From NCBI GenBank assembly GCA_037367405.1, contig JAZKJV010009320.1:434001-498000 (forward strand): DNA of 64,000 nt, in the 5' to 3' direction. Positions 1 through 11,100 of the stretch are shown in pieces. The stretch is from Ottelia alismoides. Lineage: Eukaryota > Streptophyta > Magnoliopsida > Alismatales > Hydrocharitaceae. The number at the start of each line of letters is the position of its first letter. Within the stretch, counting starts at the first letter, position 1. Made by a program: the position numbers and the translations under genes. The notes under the pieces were generated by a model that was not told the DNA's origin, did not search any database, and saw nothing but the letters and a program-made list of their open reading frames with translations.

Positions 1-936
1 AGGTTTCTGGAGGTCAACCAGTTGACCGGACCGAATTACTCGGATTGGATCCGTAATTTGGAGCTTGTACTCTCGGTTGAGCGCATAAGTTATGTGCTCT
101 CAAAAGACAAGCATGAAAACCCTAAATCAAAGGAATAGAAAGCATACAATGACAAGTATGATGAAGATCATGTCTTGGCTAGATGCTACATCTTGGGTTC
201 TCTCTCCAATGTTCTTCAGAAACAACATGTGGAGATGAGTACTTACCAGGAGATAATGCATAATCTGAAAGATATGTTTGGTGACATTAACCGCACCCAG
301 TGATACAACATTATAAAAGAACTCGTTCGCTGCAAGATGCAGGAAGGGACTTCAGTCCGTGAACATGTACTCAAAATGTTTGGGTGCTTATCGGAGCTGG
401 AGACTCTGGGGGCAACCATGGATGCAGACATGCAATCTGATTTCATTATGCTGTCGTTGCCCAAGTCTTTCAATAACTTTGTGGTTTCATTCCACATGAA
501 CAAGATGGAATTGACAAACGTTGGGCTTCTTGCTGCATTAAAGTCTGCAAAAAACGTAATGAAGAAAGATGGTCCTGCTGGCAGTGCAATGGTTGCACAA
601 GTCAGAGGGAAGCGCGGCCAGAAGCAAGGTTCTCAGAATGGCCCGACCGAGAAGAGAAAGAAGAAGGGACAAGGTGTTGGCTCATATTACAATGCATTTA
701 CTCTAATGGCGTCGAAGAAAACCGACGTCTATCACCACTACAAGAAGTCGGGGCACTGGAGGCGTAATTGTCCAGATTACCTGAAGTCGGTCGACAAAGG
801 TAAAGCCCCAACAGGTATGAAATCTACTTTTATCATTGAAACCAGTTTTCTCGTTGGACGAGAAGGAAGTTGGGTTGTTGGTTCTGGTGCTTATGTTCAT
901 GTATGCAATTTGTTGTATTTGTTTCAGGAAACTTGA
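1..936 (+). pseudogene. copia A gag remnant with damaged zinc knuckle
   Basis: This is the nucleocapsid/capsid (gag) region that would package element RNA in cytoplasmic particles. The first residues match copia gag starts (LTGPNYSDW near base 20), followed by a capsid-type stretch containing KELVRCKMQEGTS. In-frame stops lie at 136-138, 301-303 and 934-936. The zinc knuckle at about 730-770 has spacing C-x2-C-x4-H-x4-C, but the first two cysteines are tyrosines (codons 730-732 and 739-741, TAT and TAC), while His and the last Cys remain. Both changes fit single G-to-A steps. RNA binding would be lost. The gene's start lies outside or at the very edge of the window. Confident as a gag remnant. 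Confidence 0.88.
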
Positions 937-1140
937 AAACTTGAAGAAGGGGAGATAATCATCCAGATGGGATCTGATGTAAGTGTTGCAGCAGTCGCTG
1001 TCGGGACTTGTCGACTATTATTATCTAGCGGTAGAGTCCTAGTACTTAAAGAGTGTCTTTATGTACCTGAAGTCAGGAGGAATTTGATATCTGTATCTAA
1101 GCTAGTTTGAAGTGGATATTCATTCCTTTTATGTAATAAA
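840..1140 (+). pseudogene. copia A aspartic protease remnant
   Basis: This retropepsin region lies between gag and integrase, and would cleave the polyprotein. The stretch SWVVGSGAYVHVCN (about 868-909) aligns with the copia protease active site, which normally has Asp-Thr/Ser-Gly. Here the catalytic Asp position is Gly (codon 880-882, GGT), so the enzyme would be inactive. The segment VLKECLYVPEVRRNLISVSKL (about 1042-1104) is the usual end of the protease region and the approach to the integrase zinc-binding segment. Stops at 934-936 and 1108-1110 interrupt the frame. The call rests on position and motif; the domain is short and damaged. Confidence 0.7.
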
Positions 1141-1182
1141 TTAGTCATAAATCATTATGATAAATATATTGCAGATGGTATT

Positions 1183-2400
1183 TTGACTTCTGGTGGACTC
1201 TATGAATTCTGCATTAATGAGCATGTCGTGAATGTTACAACCACTAATAAAAACCCTAAAAGATCCAGGGAGAATAAAAATCATTCAAATATGATTTGGC
1301 ATCAAAGTCTTGGTCATTTATCTATTGATAGGATCAATATATTGATAAAGGATGGACCTTTGGATTTTTTACAGGTTCAATCTTTACCTACATGTGAACA
1401 TTGCATTCGAGGTAAAATGAATAGGACGCCTTTCCGTAACAAGGTTACAAGATGCAAAGGTATTATTGACCTAATACATAGTGATGTATGTGGTCCCTTC
1501 AGTACCGCGACTCGAAATGGATATCAATATTATTTGACCTTTATTGATGACCATTCGCGATACGGGTTTGTCTTCCTATTACGTCATAAATCTGAAATCT
1601 TTGAAAAGTTTAAAGAATTCAAGGCTTTGGTTGAGAACCAAACTGATAGGAAGATTAAACAAATTCGATCTGATCGAGGTGGTGAGTACCTCTCAGATGA
1701 ATTCATGGAGTACCTTAAAGAGAATGGAATTATCTCCAAACTCACTACTCCTAGAACTCCCCAACTTAATGGTGTTGCTAAAAGACGCAACCGGACCATC
1801 ATGGACATGGTTTGTTCAATGATGAGCAAAGCACATTTACCACTTAGTTTCTGGGGATATGCAGTAGAAACTGCAATATATATCCTGAATCAGATTCCCA
1901 ACAAATCTGTACCTAAGACTCCTCATGAGCTTTGGTATGGAACCAAACCTAGTGTTAATCACTTGAGGGTTTGGGGTTGCTTGGTTCATGCGAAGAACGT
2001 GGACGCAAGTAAGCTAGAATCTCACACTCGTGAGTGTTACTTCATTGGGTATGTTAGAGATGGTATTGGATACCAACTCTATGACCCTGAGACCCAAAAG
2101 GTTTTTATCTCTAGAGATGTGAAATTTCTGGAGGATGATTTCCTTAAAGGTCAAGACAAAAATGAAGTAGAGGAACTCATAGAATCCCCTGAGGATTATG
2201 AGCTTCCTAGACCAAAAACTGAAGAAGTAAATAAAGATGAAACACACATACCTCTTCGAAGGAGTTCGAGGGTGGTTGCACCACCTGAAAGGTATGGATT
2301 CCATGTGTCAAGTGAGACTGACAATGATCCTACTTCATTTGATGAAGCACTCACGGATTATGACATGGATAGGTGGATGCTAACAATGAAGTCAGAAATT
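1183..2400 (+). pseudogene. copia A integrase with Glu-to-Lys at DDE site
   Basis: Integrase would insert element cDNA into nuclear DNA. The open stretch starts at 1183. The zinc-binding pre-integrase segment is visible as WHQSLGHLS...CEHCIRGK (about 1300-1410). The catalytic core has the first Asp in HSDVCGP, near 1480, and the second Asp in RSDRGGEY, near 1670. The third residue, Glu in the family pattern NGVAERRNRT, is Lys here (codon 1780-1782, AAA). That one change should abolish catalysis. After the core comes the usual HELWYGTKP / HLRVWGC segment and an acidic linker toward RT. The uninterrupted frame runs 1183-2553 and ends at a TAG (2551-2553) in place of a conserved glutamine. It is otherwise the best-preserved coding segment of this element. 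Confidence 0.88.
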
Positions 2401-3204
2401 TACTCCATGCATAAGAATGGTGTATGGACCCTAGAGGATCCACCTAAAGGGGTAAAACCCATTGGTGTAAATGGATCTTCAAGAGAGAAAAGGGGACCTG
2501 ATGGGAAAGTAGAGACTTTCAAGGCTCGGCTCGTAGCCAAGGGCTACACATAGAGAGAAGGAATAGACTATGATGAGACATTCTCTCCTGTAGCTATGCT
2601 TAAATCCATTAGGACACTGCTAGCTATAGCTGCATATCTTGACTATGACATCTGGCAGATGGACGTCAAGATGGCTTTCCTCAATGGATACCTCCAGGAG
2701 GATATCTACATGGAGCAGCACCAGGGCTTCATAACTGAGGATGGCAAAGTATGCAAGCTGAAGAAATCCATCTATGGGCTCAAGCAAGCTTCTCGTAGCT
2801 GGAACATCAGATTTGATGAAACCATAAAGAGTTATGATTTTGTGCAGAATCCTGATGAACCTTGTGTGTACAAGAAGCTTAGTGGGAGAACCATTGTGTT
2901 CATTGTGCTTTATGTAGATGACATCCTTATCATTAGGAATGATACATGGATGATGATCAGTGTGAAGATTTGGCTATCCCATACCTTTGAGATGATAGAT
3001 CTTGGAGAAGCCTCTTACATCTTGGGTCTGAAGTTGTTCAGAAACCGAGAAAAGAGGATATTGGGATTATCACAACATGGATACATTAAGAAGATTCTTG
3101 AACGATTCCGTATGGATAGTTCTAAGAAAGGATTCCTACCCTTAAGACATGGTATCCACCTGTCTAAAGGAATGGCTCCTTAAACTATTGAGAAAAAGAA
3201 AGCC
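2401..3204 (+). pseudogene. copia A reverse transcriptase remnant
   Basis: RNA-dependent DNA polymerase domain of the copia pol protein. The conserved block around KARLVAKGYT (about 2521-2550) is cut by a stop at 2551-2553, then the same frame continues with REGIDYDETFSPV. The polymerase motifs WQMDVKMAFLNGYLQEDIYM (near 2655), KSIYGLKQASRSW (near 2765) and the catalytic YVDD box (near 2912) are all present. A second stop at 3181-3183 ends this part. The frame is the same as the integrase and RNase H, showing that only point changes separate the pieces. The catalytic aspartates themselves look intact. Confidence 0.88.
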
Positions 3205-3893
3205 ATGGCTGGATGCCCTTATGTATCAGCTGTAAGAAGCTTAATGTATGCCATGATGTGTACTAGGACAGATATCTGCCATGTAGTGGGAGTGGTAAGT
3301 CATTACCAATCCTGCTATGGAGAACGACACTGGAATACAGTAAAGAACATATTCAAATATCAAAGATGGAGACAAGATTACATCTTGGTCTATGGAGATG
3401 GTGATATCCAAGTCTTGGGATATACAGATTTTGATTTCCAATCATATATCGATAATTGAAAGTCGACATCAGGGTTTGTGTTCATGTTGAATGGTGGTGC
3501 TGTGAGCTAGAGAAGCAAGAAGCAGGACACTACAACAGATTCAACAACAGAAGCCGAGTACATTGCCGCATCAGATGCTGCAAAGGAGGCGGTGTGGTTC
3601 GCAAGTTCGTCCTGGAGCTTGGCGTAGTTTCCTCTGATACTCCCATCCCGCTACTCTGTGATAACATGGGAGCCATTGCCCAGGCGAAGGAACCCAGATG
3701 ACATCAGAAGAGCAAGCACGTAGAAAGGAAATACCACATCATTCAGGAGATTCAAAAGCGTGGTGACATCATCATCACCAAGGTGGTCTCTGCCGATAAC
3801 GTTGCTTATCCTATTACCAAACCTTTGACACATAAGGTTTTTGACCATCATGTAATGAGTATGGATTTAAGGATTGTTCCTGAATGGTTCTGA
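3205..3893 (+). pseudogene. copia A RNase H and pol C-terminus
   Basis: The RNase H domain would degrade RNA in the RNA-DNA hybrid. Visible family blocks are AVRSLMYAMMCTRTDICHVVG (near 3222), the GYTDFDFQS motif with its Asp (near 3420), KSTSGFVFMLNGGAVS (near 3460-3507), TEAEYIAASDAAKEAVWF (near 3550-3600) and the C-terminal IAQAKEPR...KSKHVERKYH block (near 3670-3735). Stops occur at 3457-3459 (TGA where the family has Arg) and 3508-3510 (TAG where the family has Trp). A one-base loss near 3598 shifts the frame, and another stop lies at 3699-3701. The original end of pol is the TGA at 3891-3893, just before the purine tract. Confidence 0.85.
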
Positions 3894-3907
3894 GGGCTAG
3901 TGAAGAT
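3894..3907 (+). promoter_or_regulatory. purine-rich tract of copia A
   Basis: The purine-rich stretch GGGCTAGTGAAGAT lies directly between the pol stop codon and the LTR start TGTTAG. This is where plus-strand DNA synthesis would be primed. The same place in copia F (63938-63951) reads GGGTAGTGGGAGAT. It is interrupted by pyrimidines, as is common in this group. Confidence 0.7.
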
Positions 3908-4603
3908 TGTTAGCGATGTGAGCCCGAGGCGAACCATTCCTGCAATAAATGTTATTGTAATGAATGATTTATCAATAAACGTTATTGATTATGTTTCACT
4001 CCCTTTCTGAAATTGATAGAATGAATGCACTATAAGGTCCCTTTGTACAATATGGGTTATGTACCATGGCCAACTTGATAATCATACAGCTGTTGATTCA
4101 TTGATTAATCATAGAGGCTGATGCTTGGATGAATATCTAAGGAGTTAGATAGAGGACTCATCAAGCATCATCAAATGATTGTCAAGTGATGACATCCAGC
4201 CTGAGTAGGAGATAGAAATCCTTTCTCATTAGGCTGATATTTGATCAACCTCTTGATGCAGGTCTTCTGCATGGGAATAGTGATTCAGAGGTATCAGATT
4301 AGTTGAGTCAACGGGTTGACTTAACGAGATAGAGATAACTAATGACCTTTGATAAATACTGTCACATCATAGGCAAACATCCTCTGACCAGAGACATATG
4401 TATTGCTATATGTCTAAGTATGTACATTTGGCATACCAGTAGGTTGATGACCTAACCAATGTCTATACACTGACGAGATGGTGTGCATGTAAGGGCATAT
4501 AAGTAATACGATCTATCAAAGGGATCATACAGGTTCACTTGTGAACCGGGAGACATGAGCTCACTCATGAGGTATTGGGACTGATCGAATTCCATGCATG
4601 GTC

Positions 4604-5431
4604 GTCATGCTTTAGAAGCATGACATGAATTTGAAGGTGAGATATATGCTTTGTGAAAGCATATGATATGTACCAAATCCCAAGGACCAAGATTGAGAAA
4701 CTTAGCGATCAAACCATGAAGATGACAGTATAAAAGTGATGTATATCTTCAGTATGATCATAAGTCTTCCAGTTTGCAGGATGTACATGTATTGGTATAC
4801 GTGAGGGTGATTTGATCATAAACGATTGTATAACGATGACGCTTCCATTCCGAGGGAGTGATGAAACAGGTATTGATTTTAGTGACTCCTCTCAGTGGAA
4901 AAGTAACCTAATCTTAGTCCATGTGATGGACATTGATCTGAATGAGATTCAGATACAATGAGAAGATTAGGTTTACGACCTTGATTTAATCAAGCATTTA
5001 TGAGAGGTCCATGGGATCTGGATTTGAGATGTGATCTCAATATCCAAGTCACTATACGTGGAACAATACAATCACCCTATCCTTATCACCAAGTATCTGA
5101 GGAGAAATAGCATTATTCTTGAAGGGTTCAAGAATAATTCCATAAGATCTAAGCATTAAGAAATTGATAATTAAATGTGATTTAATTATCTTGATTTGTG
5201 TGGAAATTATCCAATATAATTAAATGTTATTTGATTATTATGGATAAGAATAATGTGGATATCAATATCTAATTATTCATAATATATTATAAATGTGATT
5301 TATAATGTATTAGAGAGAACCAATTATAATTTAATTTGTTGATTAATTATTAATGTGTATTGAATACACATTGTTTAATTAATTGAAAATGTAAATTATA
5401 TTTTGTTTTGGGTTGTGAATGTGATTCACAA
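4604..5431 (+). repeat. cluster of perfect short hairpins in copia U3
   Basis: Ten perfect inverted repeats with 3-nt loops lie within 830 bp. Positions (stem length, loop): 4604-4624 (9, TAG), 4644-4664 (9, GTG), 4917-4931 (6, GTG), 4936-4954 (8, GAG), 5024-5040 (7, GTG), 5112-5138 (12, GGG), 5166-5190 (11, GTG), 5286-5306 (9, GTG), 5352-5372 (9, TGA), 5413-5431 (8, GTG). Six share the loop GTG and most of those share the core AT-GTG-AT. Each stem has its own sequence, so this is not a simple tandem repeat. Matching or related hairpins occur in the LTRs of copia C and F. Confidence 0.85.
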
Positions 5432-5853
5432 TTTTCCAATGGCAAGATTGCAATATTCTCAAAATTAATTATGAATTATTTTTGGAGAATAAATCACAAC
5501 AAAAGTTGTTGGATTAAATAAAGGAGAATTTCATGGATACATGCATTCTCATGAGATTTCATGAGATTTCCCCACTTGGTAAAAAAGGGGACGGCTACCA
5601 AGTCCTATATGGAATTGGTGGCCGTCCACTCTATTACATGAGGAGTGGAGATTTCCATGGTAAATATCTCCTTATTTGATTGGTTTAATTTTAGGATTGA
5701 TATATATTTGATTTATCAAATATATTTGATCTAAATTAAATCATAAGTTGTTGGGTTTTCCAATAATAATCTTGACCGTTGGATTGACATAAATCAATCT
5801 CATCCATTGATTTTATATGTCCCATGGATTGAGATCCATGGATCCTAAAACCC

Positions 5854-5861
5854 TATAAATA
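5854..5861 (+). promoter_or_regulatory. TATA box of copia A LTR
   Basis: TATAAATA lies in the context CCCTATAAATAGGG, upstream of a CT-rich stretch. The equivalent in copia F is TATATAAG at 57978-57985. It marks the U3/R area of the LTR, with transcription expected to begin about 30 bp downstream. Confidence 0.65.
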
Positions 5862-5905
5862 GGGAGGCATACCATGCTCTCTTGTACATGCTTATTGGAA
5901 GCACA

Positions 5906-5922
5906 TCTCTCTCTCTCTCTCT
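5906..5922 (+). repeat. CT microsatellite in copia A LTR
   Basis: A (TC)n run lies about 45 bp after the TATA box. A longer version is at the same LTR position in copia F (58029-58064). Confidence 0.9.
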
Positions 5923-6430
5923 TTCTCCTCACACGCCAACCCTTTCTCCCTCTACTTGGTGGTTGTTTACCAAACCCTAGGGGAGATCATCGTCGTCGCC
6001 TACGCCACCACGTCGTAGCTTCGACGTTCTTCGGTTCTCCATCTTCTTGGAGTGCTACGCTCATGAAGGAGACGTTCGATCTCATGCGATGAAATCAGGA
6101 GTTCACCGTGCTTGGATCAACTCGTTGGATTGCGAGGACAACACGACTCATCCCCGCGTTCGCAAGCTTCTTCTCCGACGATCGGACTTGAGACAGGAGG
6201 TCTATTTTTGCAGAGACTCGATCAACCACGCTTCAAGAGGTATTGCATTATACTTGTTGTGGTTATAGATGAAACGATCCGAGAATCATTCTTGGATCAT
6301 TTAGTTTCATCGCATACAAAATTTTAAATTCCGCTGCACCGAACAACTAGTACAACTAGTCGTTCTTTGTCGTATTCGATACGACGCTCACGCTTCCGTG
6401 ATGCGCTTGAGGATTATTCCATATCCTACA

Positions 6431-6773
6431 CGGACTACTACTCAAATCATCCATCTTCATCGAACATCAACTTATTCGTCAGGGCGTATACTTCTTCTTT
6501 TACGACTCAACTACTGCTTCTCGTTGGAATTATTCTACAACGATTCTTCTCCAAACACGACAGAGATATGTTCCAGTGACATGCATGCACGACAGAGATA
6601 CATTCTGGTGATCTAATATCGTAGCGATTCTACAGGAATGATAGAGATACGTTCTGACGACCTAAAAGACACGGACCCATCCTTGAGCGAGTTCTTTTAT
6701 GAGCAACGAACATATGTTCTTGTGATGCATCGTGTGATGATGTAGTGTATACCTTTTCTTTTTATTACAAGTT
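6431..6773 (+). other. unassigned sequence between two copia remnants
   Basis: This stretch lies between the LTR end of copia A and the recognisable tail of copia B. It contains a degenerate repeated phrase (ACGACAGAGATA at about 6558 and 6589, and GATAGAGATACGTTCTG at about 6640). It may be a decayed part of copia B pol, but I see no supporting protein motif. Confidence 0.4.
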
Positions 6774-6804
6774 GCAACTTTCTCAGCTCCATCTTGAGGG
6801 GGAG
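6774..6804 (+). pseudogene. pol tail and polypurine tract of copia B
   Basis: Translation of 6774-6797 gives ATFSAPS followed by TGA, then GGGGGAG. This is the usual finish of many plant copia pol genes, where the last codons and stop run straight into the G-rich priming tract. Only this tail can be recognised; the rest of the element is decayed or missing. Confidence 0.55.
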
Positions 6805-7040
6805 TATTAGAGTTATTATATTTACATTTATGTTTGTAACCCTTTGGGTTCCATAACCTCTCGTGACCCTTCGGGTTACGTAACCATCTGTGGCCCTTCG
6901 AGTTCTGTAACCCCCTGTGACCCTTCGGGTTCCGTAACCCTTTTACTCTCTAGGATTTTCTCTATATATAAGACACCCTAGCTCTATGGAATAAACATCT
7001 CATTCTGTTCCCCTCCTCACATAATATACAGTAAATTCCC
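6805..7040 (+). repeat. LTR (fragment) of copia B
   Basis: The repeat begins TATTAGAG directly after the polypurine tract, where the family usually has TGTTAGAG. It contains a 27-bp tandem repeat, a TATA box (TATATATA, 6963-6970) in CTATATATAAGACACC, and downstream sequence typical of a short copia LTR. The right end is uncertain; I see no partner LTR in the window. Confidence 0.55.
6838..6945 (+). repeat. 27-bp tandem repeat in copia B LTR
   Basis: Three full units start at 6855, 6882 and 6909, with a partial unit before (6838-6854) and another after (from 6936). Each carries the core CCCTTCGGGTT or a one-base variant, which can itself form a small CCC...GGG hairpin. The repeat lies between the LTR start and the TATA box, the usual place for plant LTR enhancer repeats. 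Confidence 0.85.
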
Positions 7041-8142
7041 TTCGCACGCAACGTGACCAACTTGATGGTAGGGGAGGTGTACTACTTCGGTTTAAATGGA
7101 GGGCCCAAATTTAATCTGGGCTCGACCCTTGATCAGATGGTGGGGAGATTGTCTGGAAGAACATGGAAGAATTTCTTCCCTATTTAACTTTGGATTGTAA
7201 TCCCTCATTGCTCTGCCATCCTTTGTTCACCCAGACTGGCTCCAAGGCTTCCTAGAAGCCTTTCACAACAACTAATGTAGTCAATAAGATCCATGCCTCA
7301 CCGAGAAGTGGCATGGGGGTCAATGAAGCTCAGGAGACCTAGGAGCCATTTGACTCTTCGATTTAAGCTCTAGGGAACTCTCAGGTGCTAACTCCTACAC
7401 AAATTGACTTAGGTGCTTGAGGGATAACTCCTCGACCCAAAAATTGAAGATAATAGGCTATGAACGATCAGTTCAGCGGACCTCTGGTGAATGTTGGAGG
7501 AAGAGCTCGAGAGCTCCGGTTCATACAGAATCAGAGGTGAAAAAATGGGGGAAATGCAGAGAACATGATGAGGTTCGAAAGTTGGATGGAGATGAGTCGG
7601 AAAAAGGGCGATTGAACAATGGATTTGGGCTGGAGCATAATCTCCAGCAAACAGAGGATCTGAAAATTACTTAAACCTACTGCATGATTGATAAAACTAA
7701 ACACTAATCCCTACTATTGGAATGAAAATGCATCAAAATACAAAAGAAATAAAACTCTTACCTGACTATTTCAGGGAGCAAAAGGAGCACTGCTTGAGCT
7801 ACCCTCCGACGAGATGGATCTCACCTTTGACGCCCCTCTTCTCCTTGCCAATACCTTAGCTGGACTCCTGCTATCACTAGGCTTCTCGAGCAATTGAAGA
7901 TAGGGGTTACAAGTGAGTGAATGGGTATCAAAATCAAAGAGGAAGGCAAGGGGAATTATTTATAGACATGGTGGAGGGGTCTTATTGACCTAGGGTAGAT
8001 TATCGATCGGGACTATGTACACAGGGTAGAAGGATTATGCATGTATTAGGGACGATCAAAGATGTGTTTGCATGAAAAATCAGGTCGAGATGAATTATTT
8101 AATGCCCACGAAAAAGGGAAGAAGATGGGCCTTCCATCACTC
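7041..8142. other. unassigned non-coding stretch
   Basis: About 1.1 kb between the copia B LTR and element D. No protein family is recognised in any frame. On the minus strand there is a TATA-like box at 7957-7964 and, about 200 bp further left, a good splice-donor-like CAG|GTAAG (junction at 7760/7761). This could be the promoter and first exon of an unknown transcription unit or of another repeat; it is weak evidence. Confidence 0.35.
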
Positions 8143-11100
8143 TGATGAATCTCGTATTCATCATGCTAAAATTGGTCAATTAGACTTTGTTCCCTAAAAT
8201 TCATATGCATTTAATCATTAATATAACATCATTAACATTTATACATGTGTAAATAATATTTGCATTTCATCATGCATAATTGCATTAAAAATCCCAAGTG
8301 TAAATTAGCCTAAAAAAGTGCCAATTTTTCATATTTTTAATTAATTCATCCTAACTCCGACTGACCTAAAAAACACTTCCATTGTGTAAATTTACTAACA
8401 AGATTAAAAAAAATATAAAAAAATTACTAACTCAAATAAGTGTCAAATAAACCCAAAATCAATTTCACCTCTGACGGACTAAAACGACCATATCTCCCTC
8501 ATACAGTGTACGATTTTGGTTTACTCACTTTTAAAATACTCCATTTTCAAATACCTTCAAAACACGACCAATTTCTTAGAATTCGGAGCTCATATGTGAA
8601 AGTTGGGTTTTGGGCCTCTTTGCGCATTTTATCTTTTTGCTATTTTGACCTGAGTTTTATGTACCCAATTAGCCCTTTTAGTTTTACTTCTTCTTCATTT
8701 GTATTCTTTGATGAAAGTTTTATTAAGTGGCACACAATTCCAAATATAGATCAAGACTGAAATCAAAGAAACTTACTGTGTCCGAGTGTCTGTTATGGTC
8801 TATACAAAAATCTCGTATTTCGTATTCCTATTTTATTTTCCTATTTTCTTATTTATTAAAATATCCAAAAAAATAGATTAATGTGTAATTAATTTCCTTG
8901 TATTTCATCGTATTTCTTTTCTATAATTTTTATCCTCTTTTAAAACCACCGAAAAATTGCAAAATTCCAAAAAGCTGGTTTTTTATACACATGGAGAACC
9001 ACCAAAAATTCCACTTCGCACAGATGACCTCTTTTGCTCCTAGGTCCTGCATGAAAGTTGTAGATCTCATCAAGACAAACAACTTTCGTGAAGAAAAATT
9101 TTCGATCCGAGGTCTCATATAGTTCTTTTCTATTTTCTCCCTCTTTATATTTTGAAATTTTTTCAAGGTGATACGTGGCAGCCCTTGGGCGTGCCACGTG
9201 TCACCCCATTCCTAGCCTCTCTCCAACCTAGTCACGTGCCCCACACGTTACCTCAATCTCTTCCCAGGTCACGTGTGAGGCACGTGACCCACCTCTCCCC
9301 TTCCTTCCTTCGGTCTCTGCCTCCTGCATGTAACCATGGACGACGCATCTCCTCCCCCCAGCTGTTACCCACGCTCGCCTTCCCCCTTGCGTAACCCCCA
9401 GGTTGGCCTTCACTCCCCTTCACCGGCCATTACAACCATCTCCTTGTAATGTTCACCGCCCTCCGACTCTATAAAGCTCCGTCACCTCCACCATGCAGCA
9501 CCATCGGCCATTCGAGAGGTTGGGCACCATCAGCTTCGCATATCTTGCATGTGACAGATGTGAGATATTCTTGAGCTAAGGACGGGTATCCATCTGCGGG
9601 AGCGATCCATGGCTCTACCAAGCCTTGCTGCAATTCGATCTAGAGATGCATGAGCTTCGGAGCACCACTGGTAACTCCTTGAAGCTACGACAAATGGTGC
9701 CGTAAGCACCACCTTTTCCAATACCTCCGTAAATCCATATCGAGATCCTCTCCACAATTCCCATCTATGTTCTTCGATTCAACTCCATCTTTGATCACCT
9801 TTCACCATCTTCACCTTCCGCCTCCTCTCCACCTGCGCACATCCATGCTGAACTCCCACCTCTGCTTTGCCCCCACCACACCACCGCCCTCCGATGTCGC
9901 TTAACACCACCCCCTTCACCGTCGACTCAGCTGCAGCCACCGTGCCAGCCACCTTAACCGACTCCAACATCTCTGCCTAGGGTGATGCACCACCACCGGA
10001 GAACCATCCATGTCGCCTTGGGCCGCTTCGAGCTCCACACCTATGCCAACAAGCTTCGCGATCCCCAATCACATTTGCAGATGTACACCCGTCCTTGGGC
10101 CACACAACTACGCACATGGCGACTTGCTCTAGACCGCTCCCCCGCAACTCTCCTCTTCAGCCATCAGATCTGGCCCTCAGCCCTCGATCTAACAGCCCCG
10201 CACACCATCGCCTGCCAAGACCTCTGCCACCTCTCTGCCGCATCCGCTTGTTCGTCGACATCTAGCCGTTGGATCGGGGGATTTAATGGTCTGTGAGCTA
10301 TCACGGTCGATCGAGCCTCCGCCTCATCTGCCACCTAGGCTTGGGTCAACCGACCCTCTGCCTCAGATCGATCGAGCCTTAGCTTCACACGTCGAGCGTC
10401 CCATGACGGTGTGTCACAAGTGCGTTGGAGGGAAAATTACATTGCGCCCCCTGCTTGTTTCAGAAATCGCAAAGCAACCTCGTAGTTGCTGACGTCATCA
10501 CATGCCGAGCACGTGACGGACTAGAAATTTGGGCCAAAAGCCCAAAGACTTTCAAAAATTAGAGATAAGTCCTTCAGGGACCCATTTGAAGAAGAAAACT
10601 TTATTTTTATTACATTTTAGTCCTTAGATCTTTATTTTAGCATAACTTTCTCATTCGGACTCCATTTTTTGCGCATATTTTATTGTTTTGATGCTAATCT
10701 TGTGCTCTATCATCTTACATATCTTGTGGATAGATCAGAGAATATTTATTGATGATTATTATTTGAAGAGTATTTTTATCTTTGTGTAGGATAAAAATTG
10801 ACTTTTGTGCGCTCTTTTATTGAGAAAATCGTTCATTATTTTTGTAGGGACTCAATTGAAATTATTTTACACGATTAATATTCTTTTAGAGACTGGAAAT
10901 CATTATTTCGTTAATTTAATCTATGTAGGATTCTCATCCAAGGAAAGGGATTATTGATCATATTTTCATAGAATTCAATTTTTGCAGGAGTACAAATTGA
11001 TCTATTAATCCTCTTGCCTGCATTTGGATTTCAATTAATTTGATATGTTATTTAATTTCGAGGATTAATTGATAAATTTATTTGAGGATTGAATTTCATA

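Larger units (their letters stand above)
1..6430 (+). mobile_element. Ty1/copia element A, 3' part with 3' LTR
   Basis: The window opens inside the gag gene of a copia retrotransposon. The domain order is gag, protease, integrase, reverse transcriptase, RNase H, purine-rich tract, 3' LTR, which is the Ty1/copia order (integrase before RT). Protein wording resembles the Angela/Tork group of plant copia elements. The 5' LTR and leader lie left of the window. The reading frame is mostly a single frame interrupted by stops plus one frameshift near 3598, so the copy is dead but recently enough inserted to be fully alignable. Copia F (55919 onward) and the minus-strand copia C (21117-27086) carry related LTRs, so these are members of one family or close sister families. 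The element end at 6430 is set by comparison with the LTR end of copia F. Confidence 0.9.
3908..6430 (+). repeat. 3' LTR of copia A (2.5 kb)
   Basis: The repeat starts TGTTAG and ends CA. The boundaries were fixed by alignment by eye with the copia F 5' LTR (55919-58570), whose end is set by the primer site. Shared landmarks are the AT-rich U3 with many short hairpins, the TATA box at 5854, a CT run at 5906 and the block GTGATGCGCTTGAGGATT just before the end. The same LTR is found reversed at 21117-22086 and 24923-27086. At about 2.5 kb it is long for a copia LTR. Confidence 0.85.

Noticed and set aside
1544..1829. ORFs overlapping the copia A integrase in other frames and on the other strand
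   Set aside because: They are shadows of the integrase frame, which has clear family motifs.
5166..5190. Rho-independent-type terminator or microRNA precursor
   Set aside because: It is a perfect hairpin but AT-only with a tiny loop, in a eukaryotic LTR and one of many similar ones. It is better described as part of the hairpin array.
9152..10492. Group of ORFs in the GC-rich D 5' LTR
   Set aside because: The corresponding frames in the 3' LTR (17640-18980) are shifted or broken, so there is no coding constraint.
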